From contig NZ_VANR01000002.1 in the NCBI RefSeq assembly GCF_005885675.1, forward strand, positions 372,001 through 436,000: a DNA stretch of 64,000 nucleotides, read 5' to 3'. The notes below the pieces were generated by a model. It saw only the letters and a list, made by a program, of their open reading frames with translations. It made no database searches and was not told the origin of the DNA. The stretch's first letter is position 1; each line of letters opens with the position of its first letter. A program made the translations under genes and the position numbers. Shown here in pieces: positions 17,639-26,859 of this stretch. This DNA is from Polaribacter aestuariivivens. GTDB lineage: Bacteria; Bacteroidota; Bacteroidia; Flavobacteriales; Flavobacteriaceae.

Positions 17639-17697
17639 TCTTGTTTTACATATCTTAAAGATATAACTTTTTTTTATTCTGATAAAATACAATATAC

Positions 17698-18666
17698 TTG
17701 AAAAATTCGAAATCTATAATTTCTATCGCAAAAGAGACTATTTTAACTGAAAGTAAAGCTATAGCCAATTTAGCAAACTTATTAGATACTCATTTCGAAG
17801 ACGCTGTTAATTTTATACTAAATTCAAATGGAAGAGTAATTGTAACAGGAATTGGAAAAAGTGCAAACATTGCAACTAAAATAGTAGCTACATTTAACTC
17901 TACAGGAACACCCGCAATTTTTATGCACGCTGCAGATGCCATTCATGGCGATTTGGGTAATGTACAAGAAAATGACGTAGTAATTTGTATTTCTAAAAGT
18001 GGTAACACACCAGAAATAAAGGTACTTGTTCCATTGATAAAAAATTATGGTAATAAAATAATTGCTATTACAGGAAATATTGAGTCTTTTTTAGGTAAAA
18101 ATTCTGATTTCCCTTTAAATACATTTGTTGAAAAAGAAGCTTGTCCTAATAATTTAGCACCAACAACTAGTACTACAGCACAGTTAGTTATGGGTGATGC
18201 TTTAGCTGTTTGTTTACAAGAATTAAGAGGATTTACAAGTAGAGATTTTGCAAAATACCATCCAGGAGGTGCATTAGGTAAACGTTTGTATTTAAGAGTA
18301 TCTGACTTAATTAAAAATAATGCAACTCCAAAAGTTGAACAAAATGATTCTGTTGCAAAGGTAATTGTAGAAATTTCTGAAAAACGCTTAGGAGTTACTG
18401 CTGTTTTAAATAAAAATGAATTGATTGGAATTATTACAGATGGTGATATTCGTAGAATGTTAACAAAAACAACTGATTTCAGCAATTTTACTGCAAAAGA
18501 TATTATGGGTTCTAACCCAAAAACAATTCATACAAATGCTATGGCTATTGAAGCTTTAGACAAATTGGAAACTAATAACATTACGCAGATTTTGGTGGTT
18601 GATGATAATAATAATTATGTAGGTGTTGTTCACTTACATGACTTAATTAAAGAAGGAATTTTCTAA
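17698..18666 (+). CDS. kdsD: D-arabinose-5-phosphate isomerase (KpsF/GutQ family)
   Basis: Converts ribulose-5-phosphate to arabinose-5-phosphate, the first step to Kdo for lipopolysaccharide. It has 322 residues. The SIS domain (about 35-175) has GIGKSANIATKIVATFNSTG and ISKSGNTPEI. Two CBS domains follow (about 205-322), with VTAVLNKNELIGIITDGDIR in the first. The start is TTG at 17698; the downstream sequence aligns with the normal N-terminus and no nearby ATG fits. The promoter is at 17608-17638. The stop codon overlaps the tatC ATG, which puts the two genes in one operon. Confidence 0.93.
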   Translation: MKNSKSIISIAKETILTESKAIANLANLLDTHFEDAVNFILNSNGRVIVTGIGKSANIATKIVATFNSTGTPAIFMHAADAIHGDLGNVQENDVVICISKSGNTPEIKVLVPLIKNYGNKIIAITGNIESFLGKNSDFPLNTFVEKEACPNNLAPTTSTTAQLVMGDALAVCLQELRGFTSRDFAKYHPGGALGKRLYLRVSDLIKNNATPKVEQNDSVAKVIVEISEKRLGVTAVLNKNELIGIITDGDIRRMLTKTTDFSNFTAKDIMGSNPKTIHTNAMAIEALDKLETNNITQILVVDDNNNYVGVVHLHDLIKEGIF

Positions 18667-19493
18667 TGGCTACAAAACAAAAAGAAATGTCTTTCTTAGG
18701 ACATTTAGAAGAATTAAGGTGGCATTTGGTAAGAAGTGCATCTGCCATATTTATAATTGCAATTTTATTATTTATATTTCAAAAAGAAGTTTACGAACAT
18801 TTTTTATTAGCTCACAGAAAATCTGACTTTATAACTTATCAAATATTTTGTGATTTTTTTCAGTTTTTTGGAATGGATAGTACTTTTTGTAATGTTCAAT
18901 TTAAAGACAATCTAATCAGTTTAAAACCAACACAACAATTAATGAATGCTATTTGGTCTTCATTAATCTTAGGAATCATTTTATCTTTTCCTTACTTATT
19001 ATGGGAAATTTGGCGATTTATTTCACCAGGCTTAACAGATAAAGAAATTAAAAGCTCTAAAGGATTTATATTCGTAGCATCATTTCTTTTTTTCTGCGGA
19101 ATTGCATTTAGCTTTTACGTAATTGCACCAATATCAATACACTTTTTGTACAATTACCAAATTACAGATTTAATTCAAAACAACTTCACTATGGATTCTC
19201 ATATTGGACTTGTTACCAATATGTTATTAGGTGTTTCAATTCTTTTTGAATTACCTGTTTTGGTTTATTTTTTAACAAAAATTGGTTTAATTACTCCAGA
19301 GTTTTTAAAAAAATACAGAAAACATGCGTTAGTAATCGTTTTAATTTTAGCAGCAATTATTACGCCTCCAGATATTGCAAGTCAAGTAATTGTGGCAATT
19401 CCAATACTTATTTTATATGAAATAAGTATTAAAGTTTCGAAAATGGTTATAAAAAAACAACAAAAAAATGCACAAAAAAGTCCAAGAGTTTAA
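18666..19493 (+). CDS. tatC: Sec-independent (Tat) translocase subunit TatC
   Basis: Inner-membrane receptor that recognises twin-arginine signal peptides of folded proteins. It has 275 residues with six predicted membrane helices. The N-terminal signature MSFLGHLEELRWHLVRSA and the SILFELPVLVYFL motif are present, as are the long periplasmic loops. The C-terminus is short and basic. TatA/B partners are not in this window. It overlaps kdsD by one base and the next gene by 26 bp. Confidence 0.95.
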   Translation: MATKQKEMSFLGHLEELRWHLVRSASAIFIIAILLFIFQKEVYEHFLLAHRKSDFITYQIFCDFFQFFGMDSTFCNVQFKDNLISLKPTQQLMNAIWSSLILGIILSFPYLLWEIWRFISPGLTDKEIKSSKGFIFVASFLFFCGIAFSFYVIAPISIHFLYNYQITDLIQNNFTMDSHIGLVTNMLLGVSILFELPVLVYFLTKIGLITPEFLKKYRKHALVIVLILAAIITPPDIASQVIVAIPILILYEISIKVSKMVIKKQQKNAQKSPRV

Positions 19494-19809
19494 TGATTAC
19501 CGTGAAAAAATGAACGGTAAAATTTTAGCGGCTGATAATAAAGTTATTAAAAGAATTTTTAATTTAGATACAAATGCCTTTGCAGCAGGTCATTTACCAG
19601 TAAAAACCAAAGAGTTATTAGGTTTAGTAGCGTCAGCAGTTTTAAGATGTGATGATTGTGTAAAATATCATTTAGAGGCTGCAAAGAAAAACGGTGTTTC
19701 AACAGAAGAAATGATGGAAACAATGTCTATTGCCAACTTAATTGGTGGTACTATAGTAATACCGCATTTAAGAAAAGCTGTAGAATATTGGGAGGCACTT
19801 GAGGAGTAG
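19468..19809 (+). CDS. Carboxymuconolactone decarboxylase / AhpD-like protein
   Basis: 113 residues. The redox CxxC motif lies in LRCDDCVKYHLEAAKKNG, with the downstream His and the Glu-rich segment of AhpD-type alkylhydroperoxidases. Helix NAFAAGHLPVKTKELLGLVA is typical of the fold. It probably acts in peroxide defence or as a small thiol oxidoreductase. The ATG lies inside the end of tatC (26-bp overlap), so it is coupled to that operon. The catabolic decarboxylase role of the family name is unlikely here. Confidence 0.88.
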   Translation: MHKKVQEFNDYREKMNGKILAADNKVIKRIFNLDTNAFAAGHLPVKTKELLGLVASAVLRCDDCVKYHLEAAKKNGVSTEEMMETMSIANLIGGTIVIPHLRKAVEYWEALEE

Positions 19810-20074
19810 GTTTTTTAGTTTTCAGTAACAAACAGTTTCAATATTTAAATGAAAAGTCTTAAATCATCAATCATTTAGAAAAGAAATCATTTGTTTTTTT
19901 AATGGATGCAAACGAAACTCTTTATTATAATACTTTTAAGAAGCAAGTATAATCGTGTAATTTTAAGCAAGTTTGTGAGCAAATTAAGAAGTAACCTAAT
20001 TTTATTTTTTACTTTTACTCTATTCGAATGAATACGATTAAACAATTACACATTTTAACAATTACGCGTAAAAA

Positions 20075-20818
20075 ATGATTTTAAGAGCAGATAACATTCA
20101 AAAAATTTACGGAAGCAGAAAAGTTGTAAAAGGAATTTCTTTGGAAGTTCAACAAGGTGAAATCATTGGATTATTAGGTCCAAATGGAGCTGGAAAAACA
20201 ACTTCTTTCTATATGATTGTTGGAATGGTAAAACCAAATGCAGGTCATATTTATTTGAATGATGAAGAAATAACTGAAGATGCCATGTACAAACGTGCAC
20301 AAAAAGGAATTGGTTATTTGGCTCAAGAAGCATCTGTTTTTAGAAAATTATCTGTAGAAGACAATATTATGTCTGTACTCCAATTTACTGGATTGTCTAA
20401 AAAAGAACAAAAAATAAAACTAGAATCTTTAATAGAAGAATTTAATATTGGTCACGTTCGCAAAAACAGAGGAGATTTATTATCTGGAGGAGAAAGACGT
20501 AGAACAGAAATTGCGCGTTGTTTGGCTTCTGACCCAAATTTTATTTTGTTAGATGAACCTTTTGCAGGTGTAGACCCTATTGCTGTAGAAGATATACAAA
20601 GTATTGTAGCACAATTAAAAAACAAAAATATTGGTATTTTAATTACAGATCATGACGTGCAAGCAACTTTGGCAATTACAGATAAAACCTATTTAATGTA
20701 CAATGGAGGAATTTTAAAGGAAGGAACTCCAGAAGAATTAGCTGCAGACGAAATGGTTCGTAAAGTTTATTTAGGAAAAGATTTCGAGTTGAAAAAGAGT
20801 CGTTTTTTTAATAATTAG
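20075..20818 (+). CDS. lptB: LPS export ABC transporter ATP-binding protein LptB
   Basis: ATPase that powers extraction of lipopolysaccharide from the inner membrane with LptFG. It has 247 residues. Walker A is GPNGAGKTTSFYM, the Q loop is GYLAQEASVFRKLSVEDN, the signature is LSGGERRRTEIAR, Walker B is FILLDEPFAGVDP and the switch His is in ITDHDVQ. The Q-loop wording and length fit LptB rather than amino-acid transporters. It lies 265 bp after the AhpD-like gene, so it may have its own promoter, although none is clear. The grouping with kdsD fits lipopolysaccharide biogenesis. Confidence 0.94.
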   Translation: MILRADNIQKIYGSRKVVKGISLEVQQGEIIGLLGPNGAGKTTSFYMIVGMVKPNAGHIYLNDEEITEDAMYKRAQKGIGYLAQEASVFRKLSVEDNIMSVLQFTGLSKKEQKIKLESLIEEFNIGHVRKNRGDLLSGGERRRTEIARCLASDPNFILLDEPFAGVDPIAVEDIQSIVAQLKNKNIGILITDHDVQATLAITDKTYLMYNGGILKEGTPEELAADEMVRKVYLGKDFELKKSRFFNN

Positions 20819-20867
20819 AATCGTTATTTGTAAATCTTGAGATTTCTCCACAAAGTAGAAATGAGAA

Positions 20868-21239
20868 CTAATTGAAATTTCCTATATGCCACAAGATTCC
20901 TGATGGATCGTGTAGGAAAAACTCATTTCCCCAATCGTTTACCACAATTTCGGACAACCTAACATTCGAATATTTTTTTGTTAGTTCTTTAGATTTTAAT
21001 ATTGATAAATATTCTTCTAAATCCTCTACTTCAAGAAATAACATAGAATTATCTACCCAATCTTTTACATATGCTTTTTGAAGATAAAAACCCAGATTTT
21101 CATCAATCTTAAAATAAGACATGTTTTCTGATAAAACGAGTTCAAAGAAACCTAAATCTTGATAAAAATTGCGAGATTCATCGAAATTCTTTGCACCAAT
21201 AAAACTTCGAACCGATTTAAACTGTGGCTTTTTTTCCAT
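20868..21239 (-). CDS. VOC-family (glyoxalase/bleomycin-resistance fold) protein
   Basis: 123 residues with the vicinal-oxygen-chelate pattern: RSFIGAKNFDESRNFYQDLG begins the first beta-alpha-beta unit, and FFLHDPSGILWHIGNF closes the second. The metal ligands are not all evident, so it may be a non-enzymatic or binding member. It overlaps the pssA 3' end by 23 bp and is probably transcribed with it. The specific substrate is unknown. Confidence 0.82.
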   Translation of the reverse strand: MEKKPQFKSVRSFIGAKNFDESRNFYQDLGFFELVLSENMSYFKIDENLGFYLQKAYVKDWVDNSMLFLEVEDLEEYLSILKSKELTKKYSNVRLSEIVVNDWGNEFFLHDPSGILWHIGNFN

Positions 21240-21966
21240 AATTACTAATTATTGATAAAATCACATAAAGTGTTATAATTAAAGGAATTGATAAATATTG
21301 AAGGGTAATAATCATCACTAAAGAAATCAATAAAAATAAATACTTTATCACATTATTTTTAAAAGAATACTCTTTGAATTTCAATGAAAATAATGGAATT
21401 TCTGCATTCATTAAATACGTTAATAATAATGTTATTGCAATTAAAAAATAGTTGTTATCAATTAAATTTTGAACAAAATCTATACTAGAATATTCCTGAA
21501 TTAATGGTAAAGAAATTACAAACAAACTCATGGCTGGTGTTGGCAAACCTATAAAAGAATCTGATTGTCTTGTATCAATATTAAATTTTGCCAATCTGTA
21601 ACATGCACCTAAGGTTAATAATAAACCTAGTAAACAGATATATGTATAAATATCATTTAAAGAAATGGATGTATCTAAATTTAAAGGTTCATAATACACA
21701 TAAGTGCTTTTATAGATTAGTTTAAACATTATAATTCCAGGAACAACCCCACTTGTAACCATATCTGCTAAAGAATCTAACTGTTTTCCTAATTCTCCAG
21801 AAACGTTTAATAAACGTGCAGCAAATCCATCAAAAAAGTCAAAGAAAATACCCAAAACTACTAAAAAACCAGCAGCATTAAAATTACCTTCAACAGCAAA
21901 AATAGTTGCAAGAACTCCACAAAAAAGATTACCAAGCGTTAATAAGTTAGGAATGTGTTTTTTCAT
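21217..21966 (-). CDS. pssA: CDP-diacylglycerol-serine O-phosphatidyltransferase
   Basis: Integral membrane enzyme that makes phosphatidylserine, the precursor of phosphatidylethanolamine. It has 249 residues and about eight hydrophobic helices. The CDP-alcohol phosphatidyltransferase motif is complete: DGFAAR, eight residues, G, then QLDSLAD. The N-terminal PNLLTLGNLFCGVLA is typical of PssA rather than PgsA. It lies head-to-head with the hydrolase at 22074, and the VOC gene overlaps its 3' end. Confidence 0.92.
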   Translation of the reverse strand: MKKHIPNLLTLGNLFCGVLATIFAVEGNFNAAGFLVVLGIFFDFFDGFAARLLNVSGELGKQLDSLADMVTSGVVPGIIMFKLIYKSTYVYYEPLNLDTSISLNDIYTYICLLGLLLTLGACYRLAKFNIDTRQSDSFIGLPTPAMSLFVISLPLIQEYSSIDFVQNLIDNNYFLIAITLLLTYLMNAEIPLFSLKFKEYSFKNNVIKYLFLLISLVMIITLQYLSIPLIITLYVILSIISNYGKKATV

Positions 21967-22073
21967 CTATAATTTTTATTATAAAGCTAAAATAAGAAAT
22001 CCTATTTTGGTAGTTTTCTAATTTTATGATTTTTTATGTACATTTAAAAAATCAACAGCCAAAAACTACTGTA

Positions 22074-23057
22074 ATGCCAATATTAAATTCGGACTTCTCT
22101 CCTACTTTACCTTTTAAAAACGGTCATTTTAATACCATGTACAGACCACTTTTTATGAAAGATACGTGTGATTATAAACGTCAAAGAATTACAACTTGGG
22201 ATGCTGATTTTATTGATTTAGATTTTTCATTGGTTGGCTCAAAAACATTGGCAGTTTTAATTCATGGTCTAGAAGGAAGCTCAGAGTCTAAATATATGGC
22301 TTCAAACTCCAACTACCTAAATTCTAAAGGAATAGACACTGTTTGTTTTAATTTAAGAGGTTGTAGTGGAGAAGACAATTTACTTTTAGCCACCTATCAC
22401 AGTGGTAAAACAGAAGATGTAAAATTTGTAATTGAGTTTTTGTTGAAGAATTACAATTATGAAAACATCGTACTAGTAGGTTTTAGTTTAGGTGGAAATT
22501 TAACATTGAAATATTTAGGAGAAAACAATCAAAATCTGCCTTCAGAAATTAAGGGAGGAATTGCTACTTCTGTTCCAATAGATATTGCTTCTGCAGAAAT
22601 TGAAATGGAAAAATTGAAAAATAAATTATACATGGAATTATTTTTTAAAACCATGAAAAACAAACTGTTAGAAAAATCACATAAATTTCCAGATTATAAA
22701 TTAGATAAAGACAAGTTGTTTAAAGCCACAAAATTTAAACATTTAGAATACTTATACACAGTTCCTGTTTTTGGGTTTGAAAGTCCTGAAGATTATTGGA
22801 AAAAAGCAAGTTCTAAGCCATATTTATCTAAAATTGATAGACCTACTTTATTAATAAATGCTACTGATGACACCTTTTTATCAGCAGATTGTTACCCAAG
22901 AAAAGAAGCGTTAAAAAACGATAATTTTTATTTAGAAATACCAAAATTTGGAGGTCATGTTGGCTTTATGACTTCATTTAAACCACAAGAAAACACTTGG
23001 TTAGAACAAAGAATTGCAAGATTTATAGAGGAAAATATCCAGATCTCACTTTCTTAA
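22074..23057 (+). CDS. YheT-family alpha/beta hydrolase
   Basis: 327 residues from ATG 22074. The family usually starts at this MPILNSDFSPTLPFKNGHFN segment; an in-frame ATG at 22026 would add 16 unrelated residues. The oxyanion region is IHGLEGSSESKYM, the nucleophile elbow is VGFSLGGNLTLKY, the acid lies in NATDDTF and the catalytic His in GGHVGFM. The YheT/ABHD1-3 group are probable carboxylesterases or lipases, mostly membrane-associated. The substrate is unknown. The gene is divergent from pssA. Confidence 0.88.
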   Translation: MPILNSDFSPTLPFKNGHFNTMYRPLFMKDTCDYKRQRITTWDADFIDLDFSLVGSKTLAVLIHGLEGSSESKYMASNSNYLNSKGIDTVCFNLRGCSGEDNLLLATYHSGKTEDVKFVIEFLLKNYNYENIVLVGFSLGGNLTLKYLGENNQNLPSEIKGGIATSVPIDIASAEIEMEKLKNKLYMELFFKTMKNKLLEKSHKFPDYKLDKDKLFKATKFKHLEYLYTVPVFGFESPEDYWKKASSKPYLSKIDRPTLLINATDDTFLSADCYPRKEALKNDNFYLEIPKFGGHVGFMTSFKPQENTWLEQRIARFIEENIQISLS

Positions 23058-23128
23058 ACAATAACTTTGCAAAAGAACTGTTATTTTAATAGTATTTTCA
23101 GATATTTGTTTGCATAAAAATAGTCCTT

Positions 23129-24199
23129 TTGAAAAATAGATTTTTACTCTTTTTTTTATTAATAACATCACTTTTAAACGCACAAGCTTTTAGAAATTAT
23201 TCCAACGAATTTTTAACTATTGGTGTAGATGCTGGTGCTTTAGGCATGAGTAAATCTGTAGTTGCAACCACAAATAATGTAAATGCAATTTACTGGAATC
23301 CTGCTGGTTTGGTTGGTATTGAAGACTATCAAGGCTCTTTAATGCATGCTTCATATTTTGCAGGAATCGCAAATTACAATCATGCAGCTTTTGCAATGCC
23401 AATTGATAAACAAAGTACTTTTGGTATGTCTATCATTCGTTTTGGTGTTGATGATATTTTAAATACAACAGAGTTAATAGATAGCGAAGGAAATATAGAT
23501 TATAACAGAATTAGCCTATTTTCTGCTGCAGATTATGCTTTTAATCTTGCTTATGCTCGGAATTTAATTTTTAAAGATTTAAAATTTGGTGTAAATGCAA
23601 AAATTGTTCGAAGAACGATTGGTAAATTTGCTTCTTCATGGGGATTTGGTTTCGATGCTGGAATTCAATTTGACAGGAATAATTGGAATTTTGGAGTTAT
23701 GGTTAGAGATATTACTACAACTTTTAATAGTTGGGCAATTAATGAAGAAGAATATAACAAAATCAAAGATGCCATTCCTGGTGAAAATCAAGAATTACCA
23801 CAAACCACAGAAATTACAAAACCTAAATTACAAGTTGGCGTAGCTCGAGAGTTTAGAATTGGACGTTTTTTTAATTTACTATCAGAAATTGATTTAAATG
23901 TTCGTTTTGCGAGAACTAATGATATTTTTTCATCTGAAGTAGCAAGTATAGATCCTGCAATAGGTTTTCAATTAGATTATGATAGAATTGTTTATTTGCG
24001 AGCTGGAGTTGGAAACTTTCAGTACATAACTCAATTCGATAATTCCAAATCACTATCCTTGCAACCTAATTTTGGGGTTGGTTTTAATTACAGAGGTATT
24101 CAAGTAGATTATGCACTTACCAATATAGGAAGTGTTGGAAACGCTCTGTACTCTAATATTTTTTCAATTACTTTTGATTATAATTTTTTAAGACCTTAA
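23129..24199 (+). CDS. PorV/PorQ-family outer membrane protein
   Basis: 356 residues from a TTG start. The signal peptide is KNRFLLFFLLITSLLNAQ. The mature part begins with the family block VDAGALGMSKSVVATTNNVN, then AIYWNPAGL, and continues as a FadL-like 14-strand barrel ending in FSITFDYNFLRP. PorV and PorQ serve type IX secretion, but this sequence is neither of the canonical two and is best called a paralogue. It is followed 6 bp later by the DUF4105 gene, so the two probably act together at the outer membrane. Confidence 0.82.
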   Translation: MKNRFLLFFLLITSLLNAQAFRNYSNEFLTIGVDAGALGMSKSVVATTNNVNAIYWNPAGLVGIEDYQGSLMHASYFAGIANYNHAAFAMPIDKQSTFGMSIIRFGVDDILNTTELIDSEGNIDYNRISLFSAADYAFNLAYARNLIFKDLKFGVNAKIVRRTIGKFASSWGFGFDAGIQFDRNNWNFGVMVRDITTTFNSWAINEEEYNKIKDAIPGENQELPQTTEITKPKLQVGVAREFRIGRFFNLLSEIDLNVRFARTNDIFSSEVASIDPAIGFQLDYDRIVYLRAGVGNFQYITQFDNSKSLSLQPNFGVGFNYRGIQVDYALTNIGSVGNALYSNIFSITFDYNFLRP

Positions 24200-24205
24200 T
24201 TTTTT

Positions 24206-25390
24206 ATGAATAAAAAATTACTGCTACTTTTTTTATTTTTTGCTACTTGTTACAATATTCAGTCTCAAGTAAAACTTTCTGTATATTCTGAAATTTCTAT
24301 TGTTACTGCTGGACCTGGAAATGAATTATATGAAAAATTCGGACATTCTGCCATAAGAATTAAAGACCCTGTTTTAAATTTAGATATTATTTACAATTAC
24401 GGAATTTTTGATTTTGATGCACCTAACTTTTATACAAATTTCGCTCAAGGAAAAATGTATTATTTATTGGCTAGGTATGACTTTAAGTATTTTTTAGCAA
24501 GTTATAAAAAAGATAAAAGATGGTTAAAACAACAAGTTTTAAATTTAAACATTGATGAAAAAAGAGATTTTTTTAATTATTTAGAAAACAATGCAAAACC
24601 AGCAAATGCTACATATTTGTACGATCCTTTTTTTAATAATTGCTCCACAAAGCTAAAAGATATCACAAAAAGTATATTAAAAAATAAAGTAGTTTTTGAT
24701 GTTTCGAATATAGAAAACGGTAAAACACTACGAGAATTAATGAACCAAGAAATTTACTGGAACACTTGGGGAAATTTTGGTATAAACTTAATAGCTGGTA
24801 CCATTTTAGATTTTGAAAGAAATCAATTAGAATATACTTATTTGCCTGATTATTTGCATAAAGTTTTTGAAAATGGAAAAACAACAAGAAATAATGGGCA
24901 TGTAAATTTGGTAGTAAGAGAAGATGTTTTACTGAATTTTGAAGAGAAAGCTATTTCAAATTCAACAATTTTTAGTCCTTTAAATGTTTTTATTTTATTG
25001 TTATTTATAGTGATTTTTATCACTTTCAAAGATTTTAAAAATAGAAAAAGAACAAAATCGTTAGATTTTCTAATATTTTTCATTACAGGTTTTGTAGGAT
25101 TAATACTTACCTATTTATGGTTCTTTTCATCTCACAAAACTGCACCCAATAACTTTAATATTTTGTGGGCTTTCTTACCAAACATTTTCGTTGCATTTTT
25201 GCTATTAAAAAACAAAGCAAAAATTTGGATCCGAACATATATTTTAGCTCTTTTACTTTTTCTTGTAGTAATTCTAATATTATGGGTTTTAAAAGTACAG
25301 ATTTTTCCAATTGCAATAATTCCTTTATTGATGTTGCTTTTTGTTAGGTATTGCTATTTATACTATAGTTTATTGCCCTCTATAAAATAA
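24206..25390 (+). CDS. DUF4105-domain membrane protein
   Basis: 394 residues with a signal peptide (to about residue 20). The DUF4105 domain includes GPGNELYEKFGHSAIRI, with a Cys in FFNNCSTKLKDI, resembling papain-like folds in which a His and a Cys form the active site. About five transmembrane helices follow from residue 255 to the end. It is probably an inner-membrane enzyme of envelope lipids or lipoproteins with the catalytic face outside, which is an inference from the conserved His and Cys. It follows the PorV-like gene by 6 bp and converges with the sugar transferase gene (21-bp overlap). Confidence 0.85.
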   Translation: MNKKLLLLFLFFATCYNIQSQVKLSVYSEISIVTAGPGNELYEKFGHSAIRIKDPVLNLDIIYNYGIFDFDAPNFYTNFAQGKMYYLLARYDFKYFLASYKKDKRWLKQQVLNLNIDEKRDFFNYLENNAKPANATYLYDPFFNNCSTKLKDITKSILKNKVVFDVSNIENGKTLRELMNQEIYWNTWGNFGINLIAGTILDFERNQLEYTYLPDYLHKVFENGKTTRNNGHVNLVVREDVLLNFEEKAISNSTIFSPLNVFILLLFIVIFITFKDFKNRKRTKSLDFLIFFITGFVGLILTYLWFFSSHKTAPNNFNILWAFLPNIFVAFLLLKNKAKIWIRTYILALLLFLVVILILWVLKVQIFPIAIIPLLMLLFVRYCYLYYSLLPSIK

Positions 25391-26749
25391 AACAGTAGTT
25401 ATTGTTTTAATTAAAATTTTAAAGTCCAAGAAAGCATTTCTTTCTTTGATATAATACAAATCGTACCTAAGTTTTGTTTCTTGCTCCTCAATAGTGTTTG
25501 CATAAGGGTAATTTACTTGAGCCCAACCTGTTAAACCTGGTCTTACAACATGACGGATTGCATAAAAGGGTATTTTCTCTTCTAAATCTTTTACAAATTC
25601 TGGTCTTTCTGGTCTTGGACCAATAATGCTCATTTCTCCTTTAAGAATATTAAAAAATTGTGGTACTTCATCTAAACGAGTATGTCTTAAAAACTTACCA
25701 AAAGAAGTTATTCGTATATCATTTTTTTGTGCCCAAACTGCGCCATCTTTTTCAGCATTTTTCACCATAGAGCGAAGTTTGAAAATTTTAAAATGATTGC
25801 CATTTTGCCCTACTCTAGTTTGTGTATAAAAAATGCTGCCTCTATTGCCAATTAAATTACCAATGATAATAATTGGAGAGATACATATAAAAACTAAAAT
25901 ACCAACTATTGATACTAAAATATCAACCACCCTTAAACCAAACAAATAAAATCTGTTTGTATTATTTTTACTAAAATTTAAGTATTCATAAAAATTTGTA
26001 GCTAAATAACCTTTTGGTATTCTTGAGTTAACTTCTTCATAAAAACTAGCAAAACCAACTATGTTAATTCCTTTTTTAAATAATAAAATGAGCTCTTTGT
26101 TTAAATCAGCTATATAATTTTCGGAAAACCCTTCTCTAGAAACAATTAATTCATTAACAGGTAAACCATCTAAACAATCTGAAATTTTAGTAGTTTCAAT
26201 GTTTTTATAACCTTTGACACCTTCTATTTCTTTATCTGAGTAATATGAAATTAAGTTGTGAAAATTATCATTATAAATGTTACGCACCATTTTTTCTATA
26301 CGCTCTTTTTTACCAACAAAAACAACGGTTTTAAAGTATTTTGGAGAAAAAATTACAGATATGTAAATAAACCTCCAAACTATTACAGGTATGGTTAAAA
26401 CCAAGAAAAAATATACGATTTGTAAACGATTATTAGGTAAAACTGGAGAAATGTATGGCGTAAATATGTAAAAAATAACAGTTGCAAATGTGGTTACAAC
26501 AATACTTCTAACTACTAAATACCTGTTGTTAGAAATGTTTAAATTAAAAAGTTGAAAAATTTCACCAAAAATTAAGTAGTAAGTAAATAATAGTAATATC
26601 CATTTTATTAAATTTTCATTATTAAAATTAAAATAACTAAAGTCTAAAAATTGAAAAGAAAAATATAAACTTAATAATATGATAAAAGCATCTATAACTC
26701 TTAATAAAAATTTTCTCTCGGACAGATTAAAATATTTTTTTTGGTTCAT
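25370..26749 (-). CDS. Initiating sugar-phosphate transferase (polyprenyl glycosylphosphotransferase)
   Basis: Transfers the first sugar-1-phosphate to undecaprenyl phosphate at the cytoplasmic face. It has 459 residues. Four N-terminal membrane helices come first (10-130), then a Rossmann-like central domain, a fifth hydrophobic segment near 275-295, and the C-terminal catalytic domain with KIFKLRSMVKNAEKDG, LRHTRLDEVPQFFNILKGE and MSIIGPRPERPEF. It is the WcaJ/WbaP-like class. It has its own promoter (26791-26798) and lies downstream of the glycan gene run in the same direction, so it probably primes that glycan. The sugar is not identifiable from sequence. Confidence 0.93.
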   Translation of the reverse strand: MNQKKYFNLSERKFLLRVIDAFIILLSLYFSFQFLDFSYFNFNNENLIKWILLLFTYYLIFGEIFQLFNLNISNNRYLVVRSIVVTTFATVIFYIFTPYISPVLPNNRLQIVYFFLVLTIPVIVWRFIYISVIFSPKYFKTVVFVGKKERIEKMVRNIYNDNFHNLISYYSDKEIEGVKGYKNIETTKISDCLDGLPVNELIVSREGFSENYIADLNKELILLFKKGINIVGFASFYEEVNSRIPKGYLATNFYEYLNFSKNNTNRFYLFGLRVVDILVSIVGILVFICISPIIIIGNLIGNRGSIFYTQTRVGQNGNHFKIFKLRSMVKNAEKDGAVWAQKNDIRITSFGKFLRHTRLDEVPQFFNILKGEMSIIGPRPERPEFVKDLEEKIPFYAIRHVVRPGLTGWAQVNYPYANTIEEQETKLRYDLYYIKERNAFLDFKILIKTITTVLFYRGQ

Positions 26750-26790
26750 TTATTTTAATAATATATTCAATGAGAGGGATTTTAATCAAA

Positions 26791-26798
26791 CAAAAATA
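26791..26798 (-). promoter_or_regulatory. -7 promoter element of the initiating transferase gene
   Basis: Minus-strand TATTTTTG (exact TAnnTTTG) ends 41 bp upstream of ATG 26749, in the only gap over 100 bp on the left side of the glycan region. It allows expression apart from the long upstream run. Confidence 0.55.
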
Positions 26799-26859
26799 AT
26801 ATAATTAATTAATTTATTTTTGTGTAAATAAATTTAAATAGTTCTCTTAACTATTTATC

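Noticed and set aside
19810-20074. Possible small gene or riboswitch before lptB
   Set aside because: Only a 16-codon frame and no strong stem was found; it seems to be a plain AT-rich spacer.
20832-20845. Terminator hairpin after lptB
   Set aside because: The stem is only five effective pairs with no T-run, so it is too weak to report as a feature.
22026-22073. Longer start of the YheT-like hydrolase
   Set aside because: The extra 16 residues do not match the family start and lie in the divergent promoter region.
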